DNA of 64,000 nt, taken from NCBI GenBank assembly GCA_009617715.1, contig VTFK01000045.1, positions 806,001 through 870,000 on the forward strand, written 5' to 3'. Positions 24,017 through 37,700 of the stretch are shown here, piece after piece. This DNA comes from Plectrocnemia conspersa. Taxonomy: Eukaryota > Arthropoda > Insecta > Trichoptera > Polycentropodidae. Each line of letters begins with the position of its first letter. Position 1 is the stretch's first letter. The translations under genes and the position numbers were made by a program. Under the pieces are notes generated by a model. That model made no database searches, had not been told where the DNA came from, and saw nothing but the letters and a program-made list of their open reading frames with translations.

Positions 24017-24530
24017 GTGTGCACCATAATTTTTTAAATGCTAATGTATAATATATTGCTTTAATATATACTATATGAAAGCAATAATTCATTATTTACT
24101 ATTTAGAGATATGAATTAAATTTATAATTATTGATTATGCCTTAGTTATTTTAGTATATTATAAATTCGTTTACGTCTCGCATCTCAAATATAAAAATAT
24201 ATTTATTAATTTTTTTTTAAATTTCATACAACAAGAATTTGATAATTTTAGTTCACCATTATATCAATCAATATAACCACTTTTATTGTATAATTGGTAT
24301 TAAAACGAGCACTAAAAATAAATAAATAATATATTTTTAAAGATCGGTAAATAAATGTATCTAACTACTACTAAATCATATATTTATTTAAGATTCAGTT
24401 GCTATGTCATATTTTCTTTTGTCTAAATACATTATAAATTTCCAGTTAAGCTCTCAAGAATTTATATTATCTGTTGATAATAAAATGTTTTTTCTTGTTC
24501 AAAATGCAGGCAATCAATATTTACGATTAT
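24017..24530. other. AT-rich intergenic stretch
   Basis: Begins with the short LINE 3' UTR. Otherwise nothing recognised. Confidence 0.5.
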
Positions 24531-24945
24531 AAATAATGTAAAATATATTGCTTTGAAACCCTTTCAATCTCGCCCATATATCTTTGTTGCATTCCCTGTA
24601 GATTAGTGTTTGACAAGAACAAATCCCTGAAGTGAATTCATGACGTTTCGAAACTGAAATCGTAACATTCGTGGATAGCATGCGGACACGTTTAAAAATT
24701 GTCAAAGCAAAAAATACGAAGGAAGTCCCTCCCGGACAGAATTTGAAATATTAATCCTTCAGTTTCTCAGAAACTCTTATATAGGTACAAGAAGCGTAAC
24801 CCCTCGTTTGTAATAAATTTTAACCACTCGTTTTCGTTGAGCAATTTTGTGCGCTCGGCGTCATAATTAAAGCCACGATTCGAGCATGACGAATATACTT
24901 TTTGCTAAATTATATATAGAAAAAATGAATAAGTATTCATTAGGT
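24531..24945. promoter_or_regulatory. Moderately GC-richer stretch
   Basis: Includes AACCCTTTCAATCTCGCCC, GTAACCCCTCGTTTG and TTGTGCGCTCGGCGTC. The 63-codon minus-strand frame is unrecognised. Possibly regulatory. Confidence 0.25.
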
Positions 24946-25560
24946 TTAGATCTAGAGCAAACAGTTTTTTCCCGATAGGAATAGTTCTTATCTATCGAAC
25001 AGGTGAAAAAAGCGTCTCGGATATCAAGAGCTTAATTCGACCCGCGTCGCGGTGTGAAAGGGATCTGATAAACAGGTGATTTTTTTCTAAATAAAAACTC
25101 AACATGCACACGCGACCAAAAAAAGGATGCGTAACCGCAAATAAACCCTTTTATTATTTTTATATATGTATACACAAAAAGGGGTATCTTAAAAAAAGAA
25201 GAATGCGTACCTGCGATTCGTACGCAATGGCACACGAAAAAATCGAAAGGGTCGGAAACGGCGAAAGGGTTTTGTTGCTAATATGAAAGGGCTAAACATT
25301 GTGCGTACATGATCGATGTATCGTTATTTAAACGCTTTTTTATTGGCGAGACATGAAAGGGTTTTGTCGGAGGGAATTTTCGTTGTAAACAATTATCGGC
25401 GGGGGGCTTTGTAATATTTATTAATCGACAATCAGCTTATTGGCGGGACATACCCGGATAATTTGACACATAAAAGGGTTATTATTGAACATAAAGGGTT
25501 ATTGTGCGGTATAAATGCACTTAACAAAATCACAACTTAGCGAATCAAGGGGTTGAAAAG
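24946..25560. promoter_or_regulatory. Island with a cluster of AAGGGTT motifs
   Basis: Exact AACCCTT/AAGGGTT occurs at 25144-25150, 25265-25271, 25357-25363, 25474-25480 and 25494-25500, with close relatives (AAAGGGTCGG, AAAGGGCTAA, AAGGGGTTGAA at 25547-25557). TTATTGGCG(A/G)GACAT is repeated at about 25340 and 25437. ACCCGCGTCGCGG lies near 25040. This is the densest AAGGGTT cluster in the window and is non-coding. It looks like a homotypic binding-site cluster, though the factor is unknown. Confidence 0.5.
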
Positions 25561-26485
25561 TAGAAGTATCCGTTACATAATTACAATATAAACACACCTA
25601 TCATTAGTAACGCATTATAAATGTAATTATTTATGAGCAGGCATTGGCTACCCCGACCATTAATTTATATCCTCTCGTTGACTTATGAATACTAATGACA
25701 AGATGTTATCGTCTAGGTATCGTCTTTACTATAATGAACATGTTGGGGTAGAAACAGTATAAACACATAAAGCGGCAGCTTGTCTAATTAAAACATTTTA
25801 ACCAACCCTTTCATTCTACGAACAAAAGCGTGCCGTACGAAAAAAATATATTTTGAAAAAATGTTTATGTATTACGTTGCATACCCACACCTTGAGGGTT
25901 GTATCAAGAAAATAAACAATCAAATACGTGTATTAAATAAACAATCAAATGGTTTATATAAAAATAATACAGTGGAATATCAATTTACGAGCATAATTCA
26001 TTCTGTAAACGTGATCCTATTTCAAAGTACTCGTATATCAAAGCAAATTTTCTAATTATAAATAAAAAAAAACCCAAGTTGATTAATTCCAAAATGCAAA
26101 AATATTCATATAAAAATTATTCATACAAAATACACGTTAAAATTTATTATAAAATAAATCTAAATCACTGATAGCTCAATAAAATATTATTATTTTAGTG
26201 CAACTTTAACTAAGAACCTTGCTTCTAATGACACTTGCTTTTGCCTACTTTTGAAGATTTGGTGAAAATGTGACATTGTATTGTCATTGAATAGATTCAT
26301 GGCTCGCACATGGGAAACAGTGCAAAATTTATACGAAATTTTACATTGTTTCGCATATTACAGATATCCCAAAACACATTTCAACTGAGAGATTTCTTAG
26401 CTTCTTTTTCCTCCATTTCAGGCAAGATCTCCTCTGTAGTTTTAGATCTATTTGTTCTTCAAAATAACCTCCTAATGCATGGGCT
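25561..26485. other. Mostly AT-rich stretch
   Basis: AACCCTTTC occurs near 25804 and GAGGGTTG near 25892. The frames at 25861-26055 and 26310-26492 are unrecognised. No transposon signature. Confidence 0.45.
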
Positions 26486-26560
26486 AGTGTAGGGCTTCCT
26501 AAACTGTGTTCCACAGAAAGTTAATATGTGATCCGCAAACAAAATTTAAACATGTTTGAC
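26486..26560. mobile_element. Possible hAT terminal remnant
   Basis: TAGGGCTTCCTAAACTGTG followed by TTCCACAGAAAG resembles the terminal repeat style of Charlie-like hAT elements. No opposite end or 8-bp duplication was found, so this is tentative. Confidence 0.3.
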
Positions 26561-26740
26561 CTCAAATTAACAGGTGAATGATAAAGAAGGGTAATCTTTT
26601 CGCACTCGATCTGCATGAAAGAGATGGCGCAGATTGTTTTTGTTTGGCTGCCCGATCCCTACCTACGTGACAGCCGGCTGTCATTAGTCTGTTGACAGTT
26701 GCCAAGATTATCAATTATGCCCGCGCTTTTGTTCACAAAT
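26561..26740. promoter_or_regulatory. Small GC-richer island
   Basis: Contains AGATGGCGCAG, GTGACAGCCGGCTGTCA (a GACAGCCGGCTGTC palindrome) and TTGACAGTTGCC. Possibly regulatory, or the interior of a decayed hAT element. Confidence 0.3.
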
Positions 26741-27945
26741 TTTATCAAAGAGAAAAAAAAGAGCTTGAAAATACGTTTTAAATATTCAGCATACCGATGT
26801 GTTATTTATAAAGATAACAAATCTCCGAGAATATTACGTATTTCACAAAAATGTTTGTTGTCTTAATAATTCAAATTTAATAAAATTTAATTAAAACCAT
26901 TTATAAATTGCTTAAATTTACGTTAAAATGACAATTTGAAAAAAATGATTTTTTTTTCTATTATAGAATGAAAAATATTATTTAAAAAATATCCATAGAT
27001 TACTAGAAATTTCAAAATGGTAGTTTTATGATTGAAAAAAAATGTAACAACTGTGTTTTATTTAATATCTAATTTTGAAGAACAAGTTTCACCTACGAAG
27101 AGACATTTAACTTTCAAATATTGTGCTTGATTTCCAGAAGACTTCAAGGACCCAAAATCATCGATATCAACAACCATTTTTAGAAGAACAACAAGTAAAA
27201 TGAGCAAGCAAATAAAATTTAAGCCATGAAGATTTCAAAAAAGTTAATTTAAAAAAAAGAAAAAGGCATACATCACTAAACCAGTATTACAATGAGTAAT
27301 TTGTATTTATACGTATGTGCATAAGTTTTTTCATAATATGTACGCATATGAATAAATAAAAAAAATTTTCACGTTTAGTTTTTATAAGTGTATGTACTAC
27401 GTAGGATCATTTATTTATTACCCACTTAAAAACTATCCATAGTATGCTAGAATTTAAGTTATTTTCAACTTATACGAAAAAATTCGGAACCAATAAATTA
27501 TGTTCATAAGATCAGCATTTATGCAATAACAATGATTTAAAAAACATTAAATTAAAAAAAATATATTTCAATAATACTTAAAAATGAAACCTTAATGTAA
27601 AAAACGAACAGCAGACATAAAATAAACATGTAAACCTATTTATATGTTATTTACAAAAAAATACTATTTTAAGTGTTAAATATTTTTTTTATACTGATTA
27701 ATTTTATATTTTACTCAATACTTTTCTTTATATCTCAAAAAAAAGTAAAATTACAATGCAAATGTTGTACTAAAAATAAAAATATTTTTTTTATTTATAT
27801 TTTATAAATTTTATGAGCTCAGGTTAAATCAAAATCAATTAAGCTATTGTTATCATTACTGTATTTTAACAAGTAAATTAAAATAAATATGTAATATATT
27901 TTTATTACACAAATAACATACAATAAGTAAAATATGTACACAAAC
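26741..27945. other. AT-rich intergenic stretch
   Basis: About 1.2 kb, very AT-rich, with no ORF or repeat structure recognised. Confidence 0.6.
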
Positions 27946-28460
27946 TATTGATACAACCCTTTTCATTGCACACGATGCAAGGGTTGAACGCGGCTAATGC
28001 AAGAAAAATATTCTTTTTTTAGCGTTTAATAGCTTCTGAAAGGCCTAGAGCAGGTTCATAACGAGCCCTTTTTTTCACCGATTACACCCTTTCGCTTTTT
28101 ATAAGTGCAAGTTCCACCCTATTACATAGCGGTCTGAAATTACACGACGCACGCGTACGGGTTAACAGATCCCATTATGTATATTTGTATGAAAAAAATT
28201 ACTATGAATAAGCCATACGGAGGATAGTTTTTGTGTTTCGGTCACTAAAAAAACCTATAAGAACATATGATCAATTTTTTAGTAGCGTTTTTATAACGCG
28301 ACCATTGTTTTTTACCTGGGGATTTTTTTATTCGTGTGGAGTGTGTTTTTTAACGTTTGATTACACGTTGGAGAGGGTTGTCCGGAAATAGTTTAGAAAT
28401 GTGAAGAATGGAAATAACTGTTACCGGTAATGAAAAGGGGTAAAACGGTTGTTTGAACCA
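27946..28460. promoter_or_regulatory. Island with the composite AAGGGTTGAA / GCTAATGC motif
   Basis: CAACCCTT (27954-27961) faces AAGGGTTG (27979-27986). The latter extends to AAGGGTTGAA, four bases, then GCTAATGC at 27993-28000, identical in spacing to 38138-38159. Other sites here: AGCCCTTT and ACCCTTTCGC (28058-28095), ACCATTGTTTT near 28301, GAGGGTTGTCCGG near 28373, and a TTACCGGTAA palindrome at 28421-28430 followed by AAGGGG. Non-coding; likely regulatory. Confidence 0.5.
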
Positions 28461-28900
28461 ATTAATAATTTTACATATGAACTGACAACAAAAACCAACA
28501 TTGTATTTTTATACACATATGTAATTATTGAACTAGGACTGGCATTGAAAAAATATAAAAGTATACGTATATATGATGCAAAGGAGCTATATTAAATATT
28601 CAAGAAGACAAATTTGATAATAGTAAAGTCTTGGCAAGTTAACCAGAATATAGTATGTATTTGAAGCGAAAGAAAAACGATACCCTCCCCAGTAATTACC
28701 GGTAAAACTTCGATCAGTTTATGTTTGTTAATAATTAATTATTCACATAAACTACTGGGAAAGTGACGCACAAATTTAAGTCCTATTATTGTATCGATTC
28801 TCTCGATAACTTGTTATTCTAGACTTTGATAAAAGAACAGATAACTGATACGTCCACCACTTCCCGGATGCGTCGATTTTGAAAGGCAAAACTTTATTTA
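28461..28900. promoter_or_regulatory. Stretch with a second TTACCGGTAA palindrome
   Basis: TTACCGGTAA at 28696-28705 lies 265 bp from the one at 28421 and is in inverted orientation relative to a shared flank: TTACCGGTAAT followed by 4-5 bases and GGGG. The rest is AT-rich. Confidence 0.35.
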
Positions 28901-30339
28901 CTCGGCAATACAAACACGAATATCGCGGTTAAATGTTATACAAAAAATAAATTTAAGAGACCCTTTTGCATTGATAATATAAATAGAAACCTTATACAAA
29001 AAAATGTTATGCAAAAATTATTTGTTGTAGCTTTGCAAAGGTTTGGTGGTTTGCATATCTCAAGGACAATGGTGCTGTTTTCATCATTTCAAGGTTTTGC
29101 TATCTTTGAATTTCCGTGACAAGCCTTTTAGAAATTAGCCGCCTTTATTAAATGTATACAATGGTGTTAGTCCCTTTTTTTTGTTTATACCATATTTAAA
29201 TGCAAATATGGTTCGGTCTTTTAACAAAATTAGAGAAAAATCAAATAAGCATATTTAAAAAATACAATTTTATATTTTAAGGAAGACAGAGTATGATTTT
29301 AATTACGTAGAACTTATTATCTTCAACCCAAAACGTGAGCTTTGTATCCTTGAGCTGATACGCAAATTGGTCTACCATAAATTACAACAAAGAACCTTTA
29401 GCCGACAATGCAATTTACATGCAAATGACAGGAAGAAACCGTGCCCTTGAAGATCTGCAATAAATTTTACGATGTAGCAATAAAACTGTGCACTTTTCTT
29501 TTAAATGCGTTTTTTTTTACATTTACAACGTCAGAAAAGTATTGCAAAGTATGCTTTTGTAAACCCGATACACTTTAGTGATATAGCAAAAAACCGTGTT
29601 GGATATTCAGATTTTTTTGTCATCTCTGTATTACCTGAAAGACAGCGTCATAGATATTTTATAGTTAAAAAAATTCCCTAACAAAACTAGAACAAAAAGT
29701 TACACAATACAAGATTTATGAACGCTGGTCACTACCGTTAGGCTTTCATGCATAATTTACGGTAGAAAAAAATACATAAAAAATATTTTCAAAGTAAAAT
29801 TACATATGTATTCATAGAAACTGTGCGTATATACAGATTTTATTAGAAATTATATTTATTTTACAATACTTTGAAATATATTTAAAATCTTAAATAATAT
29901 AAATTATTAATATATTTTCTGCATACTTGCTAAAGTGTATATACTTTAATCTTAAGTAAATAAATATTCTATACATTTATTTTTAAAGTATTTTGTAATA
30001 CGAATATAATTCACGGTTATTTTAGTTTTATAGTAGCAAGAAAATATTGATAAATTTTATAGAACCTATTTTATTAAATAATATGTGCTTATAATAATTG
30101 CTTTTTTTGCATAAAAAAATAGAATGAGTCCTAATTTTTTTTACAAAATAAATAATATGTACTAATGTTTTTTTATTTAATACATTAATTCAGTATTAAC
30201 TTAGCAGTTCACTTTGCAATAATTATGTTAATATGATATTAAATATTTATGTGTATAATTGCTTACGTATTTAAAATTATTTTAGTAGTAATAAATTTTA
30301 AATGACACATGAGAAAAAATAATACAATTAAGTATTCAA
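28901..30339. other. AT-rich intergenic stretch
   Basis: Two ACAATGG sites (about 29066 and 29159) and scattered AATCTTAAG-like words; no gene or transposon recognised over 1.4 kb. Confidence 0.5.
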
Positions 30340-31410
30340 TAACTTTTAACACAATTGACCATCGCGTGTCGATTGTTATTTTACCGAGAAAGTTAGCTGT
30401 ACATTGTTGTACTGAGACAGTTTTGCATACGAAGCTTCAATTGTTGTAGTCAAATTCTCAATTGTGCAATCATGAATAGGGCATTTTGCCACTTGCAAAA
30501 ACTTCTTTGTCTCTTACATAGAAAAAATTAAAGAAAATGCGTGCATAAATCAAAACCGTCGCTTTTTTGGACGCCATTGTGGTTATTGTTTGCGTAATGG
30601 GCGAAAAATATTTTTTTCTCAGTTCGCAAAATCGGTATTATAACGGTTGTTTAGTTATAAGGTGTTCTTGTTACACGTATAACATAAGCTTAAAAACTCA
30701 TCTAGAGATCAGCTCTGATACGCTGTGGTCAAAATGTAAAGGGTCGCTAGTAACAAAACGGCTTGCGTGAATATCTACCATCACACTCGAAGGACAAAAA
30801 AAGTAAATGTTTATAGTTTCGTTTTTCACGGCTGCTGAATCTCGGAGGAATTATCTCAATCAGTGTTTTGGCGAGGTACCCGTGCAGAAACACAGCGACA
30901 TTGTTCGCACACGCGATAAGCCGCATTTTCACCCCCTTCCGTACAAAAGATTTTGTACACAGAAATAATTTCTTCCAGAGGCTCCCATTCTCCGTTTCGG
31001 GGCGATGTTGCGAAATCTTGTTCAATGGTCGGTAACAATGGCCGTGAGCGGGTTCGGTTCACTTTTACCCCTTTTAGCGACGCACAATGAGCCCTTTGAA
31101 AGTAAAGTAAAAGTAAACCTCAGACCACCGAAACGTGAACCATTTGACACCGCAATCCATTGTTCATCACGTGCAAAAAAAATCATCCAAATAAGTACCA
31201 TGTAACGATTTAACCGTGTGACGCGAGCTGACAATCGCTGTTAATATCTTAGTCTATTTTGTGTGTTTGGTAAGAAGCGTTATCTAACTATGATAAATTA
31301 GGGCCCATTAAAAGTCAAATGATACTCTGAGTTTTTGGCAATGTTGTGTGTTATCATATTATGTGGCAGGTTGATAAACACACAAAGGAAGGAGAATAAA
31401 ATGGGCAAGA
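30340..31410. promoter_or_regulatory. Large GC-richer noncoding island
   Basis: The core at 30540-31230 holds GACGCCATTGTGG (30570), CAATGGTCGGTAACAATGGCC (31024-31044, two ACAATGG-type sites) and CAATCCATTGTTC (31155), so GCCAT and SOX-like words overlap repeatedly. It also has ACCCCTTTTAGCG. Overlapping frames of 92, 70, 68 and 66 codons on both strands are unrecognised, which suggests composition and not coding. Confidence 0.4.
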
Positions 31411-31596
31411 TCGATCATCGGTAACTTTACCTCTTTCATTATGAAGTAAAAACAAAATGTATTAGGTAATATATATTACACATATAAGAACAATGGCGGA
31501 AAAAGAAGGACTTATTATATACTAAATAACTAATATTATATTAAAAATATTTTACTAATAAGCTATTTTTTATAAAATATAAAATACACTCAAATA

Positions 31597-33213
<1,617 letters not shown>

Positions 33214-34399
33214 GGATTAGAATATAGCAATATAATAGCTCTTAAAAAAAGATCTTATTGATATTGAAAATTATTAAGAGATTCTCAAAAGAAAACGATA
33301 ATCACAGATTTTGTTAATAAATAAATGAGTTAATAATCTGTATTATTTATCTAATATACGTATTTTTAAACCTAATAAAAATGAATAGTTCGGAAAATAG
33401 TTTTTCAATTATTTGTGCATTAACTCGAATAATCTAGATTCTAGAGTATATTGTATTGAGTTGAGTTAAACACTAACATAGACCTAACAGTATGATTTTT
33501 CAGTGGATTTTATAATATTTATTAAATATTTTTTTATTTAATCATTTTTTAGTTTTGGTTGTTAAAAAAAGTGTGATAATTTTTTAATAGGAAAAAATTA
33601 AAACCAATAAAATGTATTAAACCAATTTAGTATAGGTTCAATAACTGGCATTTAAAACATATTTATATTATATTAATATATTAATTATTGTGTTACTCCT
33701 AAGATTAACTAAACGATCATATGCCAAATACAATTTATTAATTCAAGAACGGCCATAAATAATATGTTTGGGCTCAAACTATTGTATTCATAGAAGTTTA
33801 TTTTAAAAGGGACCTGATTTCCTCTAATACTTAGAACTGTTGTAATAGTCTAATAGTAGAAACTATAGAAATGTGTTCTACTTTTTCTAGTCTCTTTGAG
33901 TTGCTTTTTTTTCAACTCTAGGCTTCATGCCTTGTTATTACTTAGTACTAAAGAAAGAGGAAGAATATTTTTGCCTAATAATAATTTAAAATATTTATTG
34001 AATAGTAATAATAATAGAAATTTTATTTTACAATAATATTTTATCTATTTTTTTTTAATTAATAATATAAAAGGAGCATTTTGATGGATTGTACGAGTCC
34101 ATCAGCCTACAACATCCCCAGATATTATTTCAGTCGTTTAAGAGCTATGTACACATTTAGTGGGCAGAAAAGATAAAGGAAAAAATAACGCTAAAACCAT
34201 GAAAAACGAGAAAGGGGAGACTTACTATTGTATCGTTTTATTTCAACTAGATTATTTTCTTTCACATATTATAACTGGTAATGTTATACTGTAAAATTAT
34301 TTAGCCATCTCGTCAAGCAAAATATTTATCGAGATTCGCCTTTATATATGTACATACGTACATGAAAAATAAAATCGCATCCAAGCGAAAAATCATTAA
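33214..34399. other. AT-rich intergenic stretch
   Basis: Poly-T and ATT-rich; a possible decayed right end of the pogo/jerky element near 33424-33455 could not be confirmed. Nothing else. Confidence 0.45.
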
Positions 34400-34740
34400 T
34401 ATTATTAGAATATAAAAGCTCGCTTGTGCGCAGGAAAACTAAGAGCACGGCGATCCATCATTCTTCAGAAGACCGCGGAAAATAAGTTGTGCCGAGTTTT
34501 ACAAACAACGTCCAGCGTGGATGGCTTCTCCCCGTTTTTGCCACCCCCGAAACCACCCAACGCCCTTTCACACCCTCCCGCTAAATATCTTCACGAGTAT
34601 GTTTCCGTGTAGTACACAATGTGGATGTGCGAGTCTACACACATATGCGACTCGTATAGATATTTTTCCACGACGATAACTTTTGTTATGTAGTTAAGAG
34701 TGGACAGGGTTGACCCTTGAACGCATTATAACTGTATTTT
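34400..34740. promoter_or_regulatory. GC-richer noncoding island
   Basis: Includes GCACGGCGATCC, CCACCCCCGAAACCACCC, CGCCCTTTCACACCCTCCC and ACAGGGTTGACCCTTG (a GGGTTGACCC near-palindrome). The 62-codon plus-strand frame is unrecognised. Confidence 0.3.
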
Positions 34741-35000
34741 TCACTACAAAAACTATATAAATATGAATATTACAGTTTTGATGTTTCTTTAGAAAAACGT
34801 TATAGCTAATAATTGTTACATTGTAGAACATTACAGAAGTAGGATTGCGATCATTGACATGTTTTATAATATATATTTTATTATACATTAAGTGTGTTAG
34901 TATCTAATATTTTTTATACATTTTCAAGTAATAGTTGAATCATACTCTTATTTTTTCTTTTATTGATAAACACTAAAGCATGCAATTTTTTTTTTTTTAT

Positions 35001-35310
35001 TTTCACTTTCACCAGTAGATATATATTTCTATCAACGAAAATATAAATTAACTGATAGGCGCCAGTAAATTTATATGCTGCTCTAAAATGTCTATGAAAC
35101 TTAATTTGACAATTTCTAAATTATCATTTAATGTTTAAACCAAAATCAAATCAAACCGAACTAGATCTAATGAAATTGTAAAACTAACTATAGTTTTTAA
35201 ACTTACATTGAGTTAATTTATTTTGGTTTGATTTAAATTATTTTAAATATTGTATCATTTGTCGAATGATCTGAGGTCACAGATCAGATCATCAGTTTGT
35301 GAACAAATAC
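35001..35310 (-). repeat. Dispersed repeat family, inverted copy
   Basis: The reverse complement matches 38615-38935 in the same order: TATTTGTTCACAAACT(A/G)ATC, AAAAACTATAGTTAGTTTTA, GGTTTGATT and TTATATTTTCG...ATATATATC. About 310 bp, AT-rich, non-coding. Sequence just to the right (to about 35420) holds more GTGAAATTATA-type words of the same kind. Confidence 0.6.
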
Positions 35311-35430
35311 AGTTTCACACTGAAACTGATACTTAATAGTGAAATTATAAATCAACTGTTTGATACATTTTAACTGGCTGAGTTAGTGAAATTATATTTA
35401 TACCAGTGAAAATATACCTTCACCTTCTTT

Positions 35431-36640
35431 ATATAAATAATTTATACAATAGTATACCAATTATATTTTAAACACTATAAAGGAGAATAATAATGGTTTA
35501 AAGTGTAAAATTTCTTACTCCATATTTAACAACTTACTAGAGGAAACAAAAAACTAAATAGACATTTTGAAAATAGAAAAATAAAACAATATCTCAAGTT
35601 TGTATTGTTTAATTGAACATTTTGGAGATAGCAATTTTTTGAGCCTGTGTATTTTGATTAAAGGTACAAGAGTCAATGTCGCCCAAAAGTAGAGTTAACA
35701 AATTTACACGAAAACATATAAATAAGGAAATATTGTTGCAACTTTGAAAAACTTTATAAAGTAGAGACATAAGAATGATCTCAACCATACACAATACAAT
35801 GATAATAAACACCGAAAAATATATTAAGAAAACTGGTATTTTATATTGACTAAACAAATAAGTAATTAAAATAAATACATAAACGGTGTAAATCGCCAAG
35901 TTAGTATTTATAATATAATACTATATGTCATAAAATCAAAAATTGAACTAAAAAATTCATTGTCTATTGGAGCTAAGTGTTTATTGGCTTGATTATAAAA
36001 TGTAATCCAAAAGTATCGAAATCTTTGAAAATACACATTGCCAATTGCAGTTCTACAATTACCTTATAAAATAATCAAATTATTTTAACGAAAGGCGCGC
36101 TTATTATATAATACAAAAAATATTTTTTATTAATATACTATAATTAGTATAACTATGTTAGCCAGTTTTTAATGTTTAGCATCATTTATATATTTAGCAA
36201 AATTCCCATAACGATCTCCAATTTTTTATTATGGTAATTTATATATGAGAATTTGTGCGTTTTATAACATTTTTATATTTAGGCTTTTTCGTTTTAGAAA
36301 TTATGTCTGTAAGATTTTCGTGTAAGCTTTTATCACCGAACTATTTGAAACATATTAAAATCGATTTGTAGAAAATATTTAGATTAAACGAGTCAGATTA
36401 TATTTCTTTAACGATTGATATATACTAACCAAAAAATATACTATACTACTATACAGGATGTATACATCCAATTCTAATCAAGCTCAGCGAGCACCCGAAA
36501 AAGATACAGGTATGACAAGGAAGCATTGTTTGATTATTTTTTGCACACTAAAAACATTTTTTAGACTGTTATTGACACTGCTTCTATTGTATATTTAAAA
36601 TAAAATATACATATGTAATATGGATAGCTACCAATTCATA
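35431..36640. other. AT-rich intergenic stretch
   Basis: A 96-codon minus-strand frame (35609-35899) is hydrophobic and low in complexity and resembles no family I know. Nothing else. Confidence 0.45.
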
Positions 36641-36910
36641 TCGAAACTATTCATGTTTCAATATTAAGATAAAAACTGACCCTAAGGTAAAAACTGACCC
36701 TTACATTACTATATTTTTTGTGACAACCCTGATAAGAGGGTCGACCGCGAGACGCACGCCGAGTGAATGTTGTGTACGTCTGTCTGTCTATAATAAATGA
36801 ATTGGATGATGTTCGGCGGCCACCCTTCCACGCCAAATACTCTACCTTGTGAACAGTCGGAGATCGAAAACCTTTTTGTGTTAAGTCATATATACCTATC
36901 AAGTTTGTTT
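36641..36910. promoter_or_regulatory. Island preceded by a doubled AAACTGACCC motif
   Basis: GATAAAAACTGACCC and GGTAAAAACTGACCC are adjacent at about 36668-36702, echoing the doublet near 4577. The GC-richer part (36725-36880) includes GAGGGTCGACCGCGAGACGC and GGCGGCCACCC. Unrecognised 83-codon minus-strand frame. Confidence 0.3.
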
Positions 36911-37300
36911 AAATTACCACGATATTTGAGAAAATAATTATTCATTATTCAATCAACATCAGATAAATAAACATCAAACAAAGTTTTTAATGATGCAGTA
37001 TAATATCCCATAATTAAATGTTTAAAGCATTAGAAATTCCATCAACAGGTACCCCAACTTAAATATGCTTTTTATACTAAACAATGATGATGAAATATTA
37101 CTATTATAGATATAAATTGCTAAGACTTCAAAATATTTTATCTGCATATTAAGATTATATCACTTTTCGTGTAAAATAAATTTTTGCTTAATATCTTCAC
37201 TTAATTTATTTTTTTCTAAATAATTCCAAGAATGTATATTAATTTTAAACTTTATTAACGCTGTAAAGTAATATTTTAATCATCGATAAAATGTTGGCGT
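36911..37300. other. AT-rich intergenic stretch
   Basis: Nothing recognised. Confidence 0.55.
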
Positions 37301-37700
37301 TATAAGTGAATTCCTTGAAAGAGGAGAAAATTGGGGAACGAGCGCGGTGGTGAGGAGGCTCAATGACCAATGGCGGTCCAGGACTCCTCAATCAATATGA
37401 TGGAGTGGTCGAGGGGTAATCCTTCTTTAAATCTAAATGTACAATATATCTATAGGGCTACCATAACAGGACACATACGCAGACTTGCCCCCCCCCCTCA
37501 TGTCATTAAAATATGTTCATAAACACACTGATATAAGATTTAGACCTCCAAATGTTTCTTGATTGCTATTAATTTTTATCAATATGAAAAATATTCCTCA
37601 ATAGTAAAATTAAATTAAGAATATAATGATCTATATTAGAGTATAATAGCACTCTGATTTAATTAATAATCCTTACATTTAGTTGAAGGAAAACGGTCAA
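37301..37700. promoter_or_regulatory. Small GC-rich patch then AT-rich DNA
   Basis: 37330-37420 carries GAACGAGCGCGGTGGTGAGG and ACCAATGGCGGTCC. A poly-C run lies near 37490. The rest is AT-rich. Confidence 0.3.

Noticed and set aside
33424..33455. Possible right terminal repeat of the pogo/jerky element
   Set aside because: Too diverged from the left end (31597) to pair convincingly.
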